This document shows, in pieces, positions 43,585-52,917 of a DNA stretch of 64,000 nucleotides. The DNA lies in contig JAHJKA010000054.1 of the NCBI GenBank assembly GCA_018822545.1, forward strand, positions 49,456 to 113,455, in the 5' to 3' direction. The stretch is from Pseudomonadota bacterium (GTDB lineage: Bacteria; Desulfobacterota; Desulfobulbia; Desulfobulbales; SURF-16). Under the pieces are notes generated by a model. The model did not search any database and was not told where the DNA came from. It worked only from the letters and a program-made list of their open reading frames with translations. Made by a program: the position numbers and the translations under genes. Position 1 is the stretch's first letter, and every line of letters begins with the position of its first letter.

Positions 43585-44913
43585 TTATGGACAGACACTA
43601 CCAAACACCTGCTCCCCTTCCACCCTGTCGATCCGTACCTTGACAACGGTATGGGCCAGAGCAGCCGGGGCATCGAAATAAACCGGAATATAATTTTCCG
43701 TGAAGCCGCGCATGAGGCCCAGCTTATTCCCCTTATTCTCGGCAAGAACCTTATGGCTGGTGCCGATAAAACGTCGATAAAAATCCTGCTGTTTGCCCTG
43801 GGAAAGCGCGCGCAAAATCCGCACCCGCTCATCCTTGATATGGACAGCAACCTGGTCCTTGCGCTGGGCGGCAGCAGTGCCGGGTCGACGGGAGAAAGGA
43901 AAAACATGGAGGTAGGTGAAGGGCAGATCATTGAGGAGATCATAGGTGTTTTGAAAAGCCTGGTCATCCTCGCCGGGAAAGCCAACCAGGACATCTATCC
44001 CCAGGGCGGCAGCAGGCAGACGCGTGTGGATTTTGGTGACAATGTCCTTAAACTCCGCCGTCGTGTAGTGGCGGTTCATCCTTTTCAAGATACGATCATC
44101 GCCACTCTGCAAGGGGATATGAAAATGGGGCATCAGGTTTTCTTTGGTGGCAAAGAGGGCCAGGATGTCAGCACGAAGTTCATTGGGTTCCAGGGAACTG
44201 AGGCGAAAGCGGGTTTCCGGATTCAGGGCCGTGACCTGATCCAGAAAGCTCGCCAGGGTGTCAGGCCGGTCCGCAAGATCCAGGCCATATTTGCCGACAT
44301 GGATACCGGTAACAACTATCTCTTTATAACCGCTCTCCACAAACATCCGGGCCTGGCCCAGGGCGATCTCTGGTAGCTCGCTGCGACTGCGGCCCCGGGT
44401 CATGGGTACAATGCAATAGGAGCAATAATTATCACAGCCGTCCTGAATTTTGAGATAGGCCCTGGTTCGCCCGGAAAAAGTACGGACCGGCAGATGGCAG
44501 TAATCGCGCACCTTGCCGATATCAGCCATATACATCTCAACATCGCAATAATCCGTGGCCAGGGCAAAGTCCACCAGCAGATGCTTAAAACCGTTACCGA
44601 CAATACAGACAGGCTGATCGACAATCTCCAGAATATCCAGGGCGGCCACCTGCGAGTAGCAGCCGGTGACAATCACCCGGGCCGTGTCATTTTTCTTAAA
44701 AACCCGCCGAATGGCCTGCCGGGACTGGGCACCGGCCTTATTGGTTACCGCGCAGGTGTTAATGACATAGATATCAGCCACCTGACTGAAAGGCACAATC
44801 TCAACGCCACGGGCCTCAAAGGAGGAATGGAATGAGGCAGCCTCGTATTGATTGACCTTGCAACCTAAGGAGGTGATGGCCACCTTTAATTTTTTTGGCT
44901 CTTTATTGGGCAT
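43585..44913 (-). CDS. mtaB: tRNA threonylcarbamoyladenosine methylthiotransferase
   Basis: A 442-residue radical-SAM methylthiotransferase. The N-terminal UPF0004 domain (about residues 8-115) carries LGCKVNQYEA, the radical SAM cluster motif is CDNYCSYC (near residue 160), and the C-terminal TRAM-like part is short. The SLGCKVNQYE signature points to MtaB (ms2t6A37 formation) rather than MiaB or RimO. It lies between mnmA and cinA, all on one strand, giving a cluster of tRNA-modification genes. Confidence 0.94.
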   Translation of the reverse strand: MPNKEPKKLKVAITSLGCKVNQYEAASFHSSFEARGVEIVPFSQVADIYVINTCAVTNKAGAQSRQAIRRVFKKNDTARVIVTGCYSQVAALDILEIVDQPVCIVGNGFKHLLVDFALATDYCDVEMYMADIGKVRDYCHLPVRTFSGRTRAYLKIQDGCDNYCSYCIVPMTRGRSRSELPEIALGQARMFVESGYKEIVVTGIHVGKYGLDLADRPDTLASFLDQVTALNPETRFRLSSLEPNELRADILALFATKENLMPHFHIPLQSGDDRILKRMNRHYTTAEFKDIVTKIHTRLPAAALGIDVLVGFPGEDDQAFQNTYDLLNDLPFTYLHVFPFSRRPGTAAAQRKDQVAVHIKDERVRILRALSQGKQQDFYRRFIGTSHKVLAENKGNKLGLMRGFTENYIPVYFDAPAALAHTVVKVRIDRVEGEQVFGSVCP

Positions 44914-44945
44914 GGGAGTCAGTCACCTACATTTTCATTAAATAC

Positions 44946-44994
44946 AGCCCCTTCGCCAGACTCAGGGACCGGCCCCTGAGCCTGGCGAAGGGGC
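44946..44994 (-). terminator. Long hairpin between mnmA and mtaB
   Basis: The arms AGCCCCTTCGCCAG plus CTCAGGG (44946-44967) and their inverse (44973-44994) pair over 22 positions with one mismatch around a five-base loop. It starts 13 bases after the mnmA stop. The run that follows on the minus strand is only weakly T-rich, so its strength as a terminator is uncertain. Confidence 0.6.
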
Positions 44995-45007
44995 TCCTAA
45001 TGCATCC

Positions 45008-46036
45008 TCATACTATTTCTCCGCCACCGAGCAACCGCTCGCCCTCATACAGGGCGGCAAACTGGCCTGGGGTTATGGCACGCTGGGGTTCTCTAAAAAC
45101 AATCTCATAGCCATTTCCATGGTTGCTCACCAGGGCCTCAGCCCCGGCATGGCGGTAACGAATCTTCACCATCAGGTTTTGGGGCAATTGCGGCTCATGG
45201 CCGGCCAACCAGTTCATCTCGGCAACAAAGAGGGTATGGCTCCACAGATCATCAGCACCGCCGACAATAACCCTGTTGTTTTCAGGATCCAGGCCCACCA
45301 CATACAGAGGCTCAGAGGCTGGAATCCCCAGGCCGCGGCGTTGGCCGATGGTAAAGCGATGGATCCCTTGGTGATGACCCACTACCGAGCCCTGCAGATC
45401 GACAACATCACCTGGCCGAGGGGCGTCGCCGCCATACTCCTCAAGAAACTCCTGGACGCTACGCTCTTTTAAAAAACAGACGTCCTGGCTCTCCTGGCCG
45501 CGAAAATCATCAAAGCCAAACTCTTCAGCCAGTCGGTACACCTCTTCCTTGTGCAGTTCGCCCAAGGGAAAGCGCAGGCGGGCCAGCTGCTCCGGATGGA
45601 GGCCGCAGAGAAAATAAGACTGGTCCTTACCAGCGTCCAGGCCTTTGAGCAGTTCATAGCCGGACGCTACGCGCTGGAGACGAACATAATGGCCGGTGGC
45701 CAGGGTCTCACAGCCCAATATTTTGGCCTCGGCAAGCAGCTGTCCGCATTTTACCAGGGGATTGCAAACCACACAGGGGTTCGGGGTCCGGCCCTGATAA
45801 TAGCTGCGGACAAAATAATCAAGGACATGACGTCTAAAATGCTGACTCAGATCAACAATCGTGAGTTCTACACCAAGACGATCTGCGACCTCCTCCACCC
45901 GAGCCACCTGTACATCAAGATCAGGCTGAGACAAGGCCATAAACAGGCCACAAACCTCGTGACCCTGCTGGGCAAGGAGACGGGCCGTCACCGTACTGTC
46001 CACCCCGCCGCTCATTGCCACTGCAATTCGTGCCAT
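45008..46036 (-). CDS. mnmA: tRNA-specific 2-thiouridylase
   Basis: A 342-residue enzyme that thiolates U34 of tRNA. The P-loop MSGGVDST is at the N-terminus, and the two catalytic Cys are in NPCVVCNP (near residue 98) and the YFLCGL region (near 190). The C-terminal beta-barrel contains QRRGLGIPASEPLYVV. The ATG at 46036 is chosen because GAGGA lies five bases upstream; tandem ATG codons make 46039 possible. Length is normal. Confidence 0.95.
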   Translation of the reverse strand: MARIAVAMSGGVDSTVTARLLAQQGHEVCGLFMALSQPDLDVQVARVEEVADRLGVELTIVDLSQHFRRHVLDYFVRSYYQGRTPNPCVVCNPLVKCGQLLAEAKILGCETLATGHYVRLQRVASGYELLKGLDAGKDQSYFLCGLHPEQLARLRFPLGELHKEEVYRLAEEFGFDDFRGQESQDVCFLKERSVQEFLEEYGGDAPRPGDVVDLQGSVVGHHQGIHRFTIGQRRGLGIPASEPLYVVGLDPENNRVIVGGADDLWSHTLFVAEMNWLAGHEPQLPQNLMVKIRYRHAGAEALVSNHGNGYEIVFREPQRAITPGQFAALYEGERLLGGGEIV

Positions 46037-46183
46037 CATATTCCTCAAAGAAAATGGCTGTCATCCGGGGCGGCTCACGCCGTAAACAAATCCCGCAGAA
46101 GGCGCGCAAAGAGCCATAGAAAACCCACCCCCTTTCAGCCTCTCTCCACTTAACAACAAGCTCCCAATCTGACAAAGTTTTTT

Positions 46184-46507
46184 TTACATTTTCTGGCTCG
46201 TCTCAACAGGCCGCAGATCAACCAAGGTGGCACCCCAGCTCCCCGCCTGTTCATCGGCCAGGCGAAAAGCGCGCACAGAGGGTTCTTTTTCTAACACAGA
46301 GTGCACCAGACGCCGCAAGACGCCCTTCCCCTTGCCGTGGATAATGCGCACTTCGTGGATTCCCAGCGTGCGGCAAAGTCGTATATACTCAGGAAGCAGC
46401 CTCTTGATCTCAGCAGGCTGGAAGGTGTGGAGATCAAGCACCCCGTCAACAGCGATCTCCACCACCTCGTCACTTTCCGATCCCACGCTTTCCATTTGCA
46501 AAGTCAT
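46184..46507 (-). CDS. Smr-domain protein
   Basis: A 107-residue stand-alone Smr (MutS-related) domain. The motifs DLHTFQPAE (near residue 25), IIHGKGKGVLRR (near 55) and GSWGATLVDL (near 88) are all present; the domain is a nickase/RNA-cleaving fold in MutS2 and relatives. Small Smr proteins have roles in ribosome rescue or recombination control. The start could also be an ATG at 46495. It sits between mnmA and a diverging reductase gene. Confidence 0.88.
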   Translation of the reverse strand: MTLQMESVGSESDEVVEIAVDGVLDLHTFQPAEIKRLLPEYIRLCRTLGIHEVRIIHGKGKGVLRRLVHSVLEKEPSVRAFRLADEQAGSWGATLVDLRPVETSQKM

Positions 46508-46577
46508 CCTGTATTGTCTATAGAACTTTCTTTTTTTTATTCATCACCACCAACCCATCATAGAAAATGACACTGCC

Positions 46578-47570
<993 letters not shown>

Positions 47571-47599
47571 ACGTGGTTCTCATGGCAGTAAGGCAGGGA

Positions 47600-48529
47600 T
47601 TAATACGATGCCTCAAAGGTAGAGCGCTTTTGCCACTTTTTATCGAGATAATTGGCGGTGAAAAACGAACCGGAATTTACCCAGAAATCGTGCCGGTTAA
47701 ACATATACTCCGGCCTATATTCCGGGAGACTGACGGCAAGGGGCATTAGCCGTTGTCGGCGCTTTGAAGTGGCCTCCAACAGAAAGGTTTTCCCCTGATC
47801 AACCACCACCACCCAGGCATGCCCCTCCTTACCATGCATTCCGGCAACCACCCGGGCATCGTACCCCATTTCAATCAACCAATCGGCAAGGAGCAGGGCA
47901 TGATCCTCACAATCTCCACGCAGCCAGTAGTAGGCCTGTTTTGAGGTTTGCCACAAATCCATCATGCCGCCAAACTGTTTTTCATCTTGCCGGTATTGGA
48001 GCCTGGTGGCGATGGTCTGCATGGGCACCCACATCTTGTCTGTTGCAAAAGGTTGAAAGCCAAGGAGAAAGGCATTGGCCACGTGGTGGAGATTATCCCG
48101 ACCCATGGCCGTCATCGTGAAGACTTTTTTTTCAGTACCAGTCCACCAGAACATGGGATAATCGACGTACGATTGCTCCTTTATCTTGGTTATCTGCTCC
48201 TGAAAATAGGCTGAGGAACGCCGTGGAAATGCGTCGCCAAGCATCACCTTGCCCTGGCGTGGCTCGCCATCCTCAACGAAAACCGGCACAGGTTCAGGTT
48301 TGAAAAGCTGAGGCTTTAGCCAAAGCCGTTGCGGTTGCGGTTGTGGTTGCGGCAGCGGTTGATGCTCAGCCTGCTCCTTTTCATGCTGCGACTCATCCTG
48401 CTGCTGCGCTGTTTTATCCGAGAAACCAAAGCCACCCGACAGCAAGGCCCCAATGACCACAAAGACCAAAACAGTCTCCACAAGCTCCCAGACCGACCGC
48501 ATCAGGCTCTTCTTTTTTGACCTCCCCAA
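47600..48529 (-). CDS. Transglutaminase-like cysteine protein
   Basis: A 309-residue protein with one N-terminal membrane helix (about residues 14-36) and a Gln/Pro-rich linker with repeated PQ (about 56-68). The extracytoplasmic transglutaminase-like domain follows. The candidate catalytic triad is Cys in RGDCEDHALLLADW (near residue 206), His in GKEGHAWVVVV (near 235) and Glu in FLLEAT (near 250). It starts with TTG at 48529, using GAGGA at the end of the DUF350 gene. Such proteins cleave or crosslink peptides; the substrate is unknown. It is the second gene of a pair with DUF350. Confidence 0.85.
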   Translation of the reverse strand: MGRSKKKSLMRSVWELVETVLVFVVIGALLSGGFGFSDKTAQQQDESQHEKEQAEHQPLPQPQPQPQRLWLKPQLFKPEPVPVFVEDGEPRQGKVMLGDAFPRRSSAYFQEQITKIKEQSYVDYPMFWWTGTEKKVFTMTAMGRDNLHHVANAFLLGFQPFATDKMWVPMQTIATRLQYRQDEKQFGGMMDLWQTSKQAYYWLRGDCEDHALLLADWLIEMGYDARVVAGMHGKEGHAWVVVVDQGKTFLLEATSKRRQRLMPLAVSLPEYRPEYMFNRHDFWVNSGSFFTANYLDKKWQKRSTFEASY

Positions 48530-48532
48530 AAC

Positions 48533-48766
48533 TTATCCTCGCAGGCCAAAGGCGACGATCAGACCAACAAATACCAAGATAGTGGAGGCGAAAATCGCCG
48601 CGGCAATATTGCCCTTCTTGATCTCTTCTTCCAGATTGATCGACTTCAACAGCTTATAATCAACGAATTTCAAGCCGACGATTGCCACCATCAAGGCGAT
48701 AATGGTGTAGGCCAGGTTAATGCCGAGGTTTACCAAGGTAGAAATTATAAACTGAGACTCCATCAT
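48533..48766 (-). CDS. DUF350 small membrane protein
   Basis: A 77-residue protein with two membrane helices (about residues 8-34 and 54-74). The polar loop KLLKSINLEEEIKKGNIAAA is the typical DUF350 repeat, where two-repeat relatives such as YjfL have four helices. GGAG lies before the start codon. Its stop codon overlaps the ribosome site for the transglutaminase-like gene. Function is unknown; DUF350 genes often neighbour genes for peptide-modifying enzymes. Confidence 0.88.
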   Translation of the reverse strand: MMESQFIISTLVNLGINLAYTIIALMVAIVGLKFVDYKLLKSINLEEEIKKGNIAAAIFASTILVFVGLIVAFGLRG

Positions 48767-48957
48767 GCATTTTCTCCTTTATGGGTGAGCAGACAAATCA
48801 CTTTACGTTTTTTTGACGAACAACTATCGTGGCGGAGACAAAATAACCCTGCTCTCTCATGCAGAGCAACCATAAAACTAATCTTTATTACCGTAAGATC
48901 TCCTTATTTTTCATAAAAGCATACATTCTCTCATTGGCTTTACAGTAGGCTCGTTTG

Positions 48958-50016
48958 ATGCAACCCACTGCCTTTGAGAAAACATGCGTGAACAACCCCG
49001 GACGCATTATGATCTTCACACCAAACGGCAAGGCCAACTTTTTTCGCCAGCATCTGCCGCGCCTGCGTCTGGCCGTTCAGCTCGCCTTTTTGTCCTTTAC
49101 CCTCTGGGTTGGCTGGCAGTTCTATCTTTTCTACCAGTGGACCCGCGACCTGGCTCCGTACACGCCACGACCGCCAGCTGTTGAGGGTTTCCTGCCCATC
49201 GGCGCCCTGGTTGCCCTGAAACGTTTTGTCCTTACCGGTGATTTTGATCAGGCCCATCCTGCCGGGCTCACCATATTTCTGGCCGCGCTCTGCCTTGGCC
49301 TGTTGGCCCGTAAGGGCTTCTGCGGCTGGATCTGTCCTGTGGGTACCGTCTCTAATCTGGCGGAAAGATCCAGCAAAAAACTGAAAACCCTGCTCACCCT
49401 GCCCGGCTGGCTCAACCTCCCCCTTATGGGCCTCAAATATCTCATCTTGGCCCTCTTTGCTTATCTCATCATCTGGAGCATGCCCCTTACCGCCATTAAA
49501 GACTTTATGGCTTCACCCTATTCTCTCACCGCAGATGGCCGCATGCTCCTCTTTTTTCTGGAACCATCTGGCCTGGCCCTGACCATTACTTTTGCCATCA
49601 TTGCCCTCAGCATCCTTATCCGCAATTTCTGGTGCCGTTTTCTCTGTCCCTACGGTGCGCTGCTTGGCCTGCTCGCCTATGCAGGTCCTTTTGCCATCAC
49701 GAGAAATGCTGATCTGTGCAGCCAATGCCATCAATGCAGCACAACTTGCCCGGCGGAAATCAAGGTTCACAGCAAGGATACTCTCCGCAGTCCTGAATGC
49801 CTGGGCTGTCTGGAATGCACGGCCGTCTGCCCTGAACAAGACTGCTTGCAGCTCAAGGCCTGCAATAAGAATGTACCCCTCTGGCTGTTGCCCCTTGTTA
49901 TTGTCGGCCTTTATGGCTCTTTTTACCTCTGGGCCCGGCTCAGTGGCCACTGGCAGACTAATCTCAGCGCCGAGACCCTGAAAATAATCTACCAGAAATT
50001 CCTGCACACGCCATGA
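48958..50016 (+). CDS. NapH/CcoG-like polyferredoxin membrane protein
   Basis: A 352-residue protein with about five membrane helices. Two FxCxxxCP motifs lie in loops (FCGWICPVG near residue 122, WCRFLCPYGALLG near 223). Two C-terminal [4Fe-4S] motifs are CSQCHQCSTTCPAEI and CLGCLECTAVCPEQDC, and the last helix is near 315-335. The family (NapH, MauN, NosR C-terminus) moves electrons between quinols and periplasmic or cytoplasmic partners. The start is uncertain: ATG at 48958 or 49009. It overlaps the next gene by four bases (ATGA). The electron partner is not encoded nearby. Confidence 0.88.
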   Translation: MQPTAFEKTCVNNPGRIMIFTPNGKANFFRQHLPRLRLAVQLAFLSFTLWVGWQFYLFYQWTRDLAPYTPRPPAVEGFLPIGALVALKRFVLTGDFDQAHPAGLTIFLAALCLGLLARKGFCGWICPVGTVSNLAERSSKKLKTLLTLPGWLNLPLMGLKYLILALFAYLIIWSMPLTAIKDFMASPYSLTADGRMLLFFLEPSGLALTITFAIIALSILIRNFWCRFLCPYGALLGLLAYAGPFAITRNADLCSQCHQCSTTCPAEIKVHSKDTLRSPECLGCLECTAVCPEQDCLQLKACNKNVPLWLLPLVIVGLYGSFYLWARLSGHWQTNLSAETLKIIYQKFLHTP

Positions 50017-50213
50017 TCTTACGAATTAGTTTTGATCAAAGTGATAGCATGAGTCGCGGCTATCAGGTCTTGGAGATTTTAGATGAGCTTGACCGCGACT
50101 ATACCTTTCTGGCCGAGTACGAACGCTGCTATTTCTCTCTGACTGAACTCAAAGAGGACATCGCTGAAAAACTGCAGGTTGACCCTGCTGAAATTGAACT
50201 TGAGGAGGTCTGA
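50013..50213 (+). CDS. Small acidic protein, unknown
   Basis: A 66-residue soluble protein, acidic and without membrane segments. It has one Cys (YERCYFSL) and ends PAEIELEEV. Translation is coupled to the polyferredoxin gene through ATGA, and the CobO-like gene follows after one base. This embedding makes it likely to be a real gene. I do not recognise the family. Confidence 0.7.
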   Translation: MILRISFDQSDSMSRGYQVLEILDELDRDYTFLAEYERCYFSLTELKEDIAEKLQVDPAEIELEEV

Positions 50214-50214
50214 G

Positions 50215-50739
50215 ATGGAGACCAACGGACTCACCATGATCTTTACCGGCAACGGCAAGGGCAAGACCACCTCTGCCCTGGGCCTGGCTTTTCGCGCTTT
50301 AGGCCACGGTTTCCCAGTCTGCATCATTCAATTTATTAAGGGCAGCTGGAAATATGGTGAACTTGAAAGCGCCAAACGTTTCGAAGATCTGTTAGATTTC
50401 CACGTCATGGGCAAGGGATTCACCTGGAAGTCCGAAAACCTTGAGGAAGATATCAAGGCAGCACGAGAAGCCTGGGAGTTTGCCAGTAAAACCATTCTGG
50501 CCGGTAAACATCGCCTGGTGATCTTGGACGAGCTCACCTATCTCATCCAGTACGATATGGTCCCGGAGGAGGAAATCCTGGCAGTGTTACGGCAAAAACC
50601 ACAAGAGATGCATGTGGTGATCACCGGCCGGGGCGCCAGCCAAGGTCTTGTCGATTTCGCCGATCTTGTCACCGAGATGACCGAGATCAAACATCCCTAT
50701 CAAAAGGGCATCAAGGCCCAGAAGGGTATTGAATTTTAA
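50215..50739 (+). CDS. cobO: CobO/BtuR-like corrinoid adenosyltransferase
   Basis: A 174-residue P-loop protein. The Walker A motif is FTGNGKGKTTSALGLAFRA, the middle has FIKGSWKYGELESA, and VILDELTYLIQYD follows. VVITGRGASQGLVDFADLVTEM matches the corrinoid adenosyltransferase family (CobA/BtuR). It would adenosylate cobalamin precursors using ATP. No other cobalamin gene is nearby, so its place in an operon with a polyferredoxin is odd. A reducing partner for Co(II) is one possible link. GAGG lies before the ATG. Confidence 0.87.
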   Translation: METNGLTMIFTGNGKGKTTSALGLAFRALGHGFPVCIIQFIKGSWKYGELESAKRFEDLLDFHVMGKGFTWKSENLEEDIKAAREAWEFASKTILAGKHRLVILDELTYLIQYDMVPEEEILAVLRQKPQEMHVVITGRGASQGLVDFADLVTEMTEIKHPYQKGIKAQKGIEF

Positions 50740-50816
50740 TTTGCCACGGAATCCACGGAACACACGGAAAAAAACCATTTTTGTTTTTCCGTGTGTTCCG
50801 TGGATTCCGTGGCAAA
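50740..50816. repeat. Perfect 33-bp GCCACGGAA-type palindrome
   Basis: The left arm (50740-50772, beginning TTTGCCACGGAATCCACGG) and right arm (50784-50816) are perfect inverted copies around an 11-base loop, with T and A runs at the loop and ends. It starts directly after the cobO stop and ends 15 bases before the MATE start. It can act as a terminator on either strand. It belongs to the same family as the repeat at 10065-10145. Confidence 0.85.
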
Positions 50817-50831
50817 AAAATGTGACAATCA

Positions 50832-52244
50832 GTGCAATCAGCTAAAAAAACCCAGCCTAGCTGGCCAGCAACCTATCCCTACGCCGAGGTGACCCGGGTC
50901 TGCCTACCGCTGGTCATGGGCACGGCCGCCACCATGGTCATGGAGTTTACCGACCGGGTATTCCTGGCCAACTACAGTGTGGCAGCCATTTCAGCCGCCC
51001 TGCCCGCCGGTATTGCCGCCTTTCTCTGCATGTCCTTTTTGGGCGGTGTGGGCGGCTACATCTCCATTTTTATCGCCCAGTATAATGGCGCAGGCCGTAA
51101 TGAACGGATCGGCACTGCCCTCTGGCAGGGCCTCTATTTCACCCTGCTGGCCGGTCTTATCCTGGTGGCACTTTCCATCTATGCAGCCGGGCCTCTCTTT
51201 GCTTTGGCCGGTCATAGTATGGAGGTGCGAGTCCTGGAAGAGGTCTATTTCAACATCCTCTGTCGTGGCGCTATTCTCCATGTTGCATCCCACACCCTGT
51301 CAGGCTTTTTCACCGGCCGGGGTATGACCAGGCCGGTGATGGTGAGTAATTTTGTCGGCATGGCCGTCAACATCCCCTTAGACTATGCCCTCATTAATGG
51401 CGTCTGGGGCCTGCCCGAACTGGGCATTGCCGGTGCCGCCCTGGCCACGGTGATTTCATGGGGGGTGATTGTCTTCATTCTGGCCGGTGCCGTCTTTACG
51501 AAAAACCACGAGCGCCGTTTTGCAGTTTTCTCCGGTCGCACCTTTGATGCCAAAATATTTAGCCGCCTCCTGCGCTTTGGCATTCCTGGGGCCATGCAGT
51601 TCAGCATCGATATCTTCGCCTTCACCTTCTTCATCCTTATTGTCGGGCGCATCGGCACTGTCGAGCTTGCCGCCACCAATATCGTTTTGGCCATTAATTC
51701 ACTGGCCTTCATGCCAGCCCTGGGCTTCTCCTACGGCGTCAGCAGTCTGGTGGGCCAGGCCTTAGGACGCGGCAACCCGGATGAAGCACGGCGAACCACC
51801 TGGAGCGCTGTTCATATTCTCTGCGGCTTCACCCTGCTGCTTGACCTGCTCTTTATCTTCGCCCCCCAGCCCATCATCGCCCTGTTCATCCCGGCCGACA
51901 ACCTCCAGGGCGATTATGCCCAGATCATGCCCCTGGCCACAAATCTATTAAAGGTGGTCGCCGCCTACATTCTCCTTGATGCCCTCTACATGACCTTTTC
52001 AGCGGTGCTCAAAGGAGCGGGTGACACCCGCTTTATCATGTGGTGTGTCGGCCTGGCATCACTTTTTGTCATGCTCCTGCCCCTCTATGCGGGCATTGAG
52101 ATTTTCAAATGGGGAATTTACTTCTCCTGGTACTGCGTGCTCTTTTACGTTGCCCTGCTCTTTGTTCTCTCTGCCTTTCGGTACCGACAAGGTAAATGGC
52201 AACAGATGCTGGTGGTGGAACGGGAAGTTACCAATCAAGAATAA
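50832..52244 (+). CDS. MATE family efflux transporter
   Basis: A 470-residue protein with 12 predicted membrane helices and internal two-fold symmetry. The segments VMEFTDRVFLANYSVAAISAALPAG and ELAATNIVLAINSLAFMPALGFSYG correspond to equivalent first helices of each half in MatE/NorM proteins. It should export cationic or aromatic compounds in exchange for Na+ or H+. The start is GTG at 50832 with no clear ribosome site; no alternative ATG fits. The large palindrome lies just before it and may affect initiation. Confidence 0.92.
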   Translation: MQSAKKTQPSWPATYPYAEVTRVCLPLVMGTAATMVMEFTDRVFLANYSVAAISAALPAGIAAFLCMSFLGGVGGYISIFIAQYNGAGRNERIGTALWQGLYFTLLAGLILVALSIYAAGPLFALAGHSMEVRVLEEVYFNILCRGAILHVASHTLSGFFTGRGMTRPVMVSNFVGMAVNIPLDYALINGVWGLPELGIAGAALATVISWGVIVFILAGAVFTKNHERRFAVFSGRTFDAKIFSRLLRFGIPGAMQFSIDIFAFTFFILIVGRIGTVELAATNIVLAINSLAFMPALGFSYGVSSLVGQALGRGNPDEARRTTWSAVHILCGFTLLLDLLFIFAPQPIIALFIPADNLQGDYAQIMPLATNLLKVVAAYILLDALYMTFSAVLKGAGDTRFIMWCVGLASLFVMLLPLYAGIEIFKWGIYFSWYCVLFYVALLFVLSAFRYRQGKWQQMLVVEREVTNQE

Positions 52245-52284
52245 AAAGTGACCAAAACACCGAAGGGGCAAAGAGAAAGAGTGG

Positions 52285-52917
52285 TTATATCTTTTCGCTG
52301 TCGCCGGACTGGACGCCGCCGAAGAGGCGATAGAGAAAGCCGAACACCTTCTTGATGCCGCTCCAGATCTTCGGCAGCAGCCAGACCATGAGCACAATAA
52401 AGAGGATAAAACAGCCCAGAAAGATGTAGGGGTGGGTAAGGGCAAGCCAGATGCTGCCCATCACCGCGACATCCTCAGTAAGAGAGGCAAACCAGTTACT
52501 AAAGGGTTCCGGCGAGGCATTGATCAATACCCGGCTCCCCGACTTGGTGACATGGCTGCTGGCAGCAATGGTGCCGCCGACAAGGGCGGCAGCCACCGCA
52601 AGATCAGGATTCACCTCGCTGATGGCCCCGGCCGCAAGCAGTGCGCCGGCCGGAATACGGATAAAGGTATGGATGGCGTCCCAGCCCGTATCAATGCCAG
52701 GGATCTTATCGGCAAAAAACTCCACCGCAAACATAAGACCGGCTGCGGTCAACACCATGGGATGCTGCAAAACCTGCAGCTCCGGGGGCAGCACCATATT
52801 GCCAGTCACCCCGAGAACGCCAAGGGTAAGGATGGCGGCATAGAGATTAACGCCACTGGCCCAGGCCGCCCCCATAGCCAGGGTAATTGCCTGGATGACC
52901 TGCTCGTACTGCTCCAT
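52285..52917 (-). CDS. DUF4126 membrane protein
   Basis: A 210-residue protein with four to five membrane helices. The N-terminus AAWASGVNLYAAILTLGVLG and FAVEFFADKIPGIDTGWDAIHTFIRIPAGALL match DUF4126. The last 30 residues are a basic and Gly-containing tail. It starts immediately after the AsmA stop (TAGATG), so translation is coupled. Function is unknown; this gene order suggests an envelope role. Confidence 0.86.
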   Translation of the reverse strand: MEQYEQVIQAITLAMGAAWASGVNLYAAILTLGVLGVTGNMVLPPELQVLQHPMVLTAAGLMFAVEFFADKIPGIDTGWDAIHTFIRIPAGALLAAGAISEVNPDLAVAAALVGGTIAASSHVTKSGSRVLINASPEPFSNWFASLTEDVAVMGSIWLALTHPYIFLGCFILFIVLMVWLLPKIWSGIKKVFGFLYRLFGGVQSGDSEKI

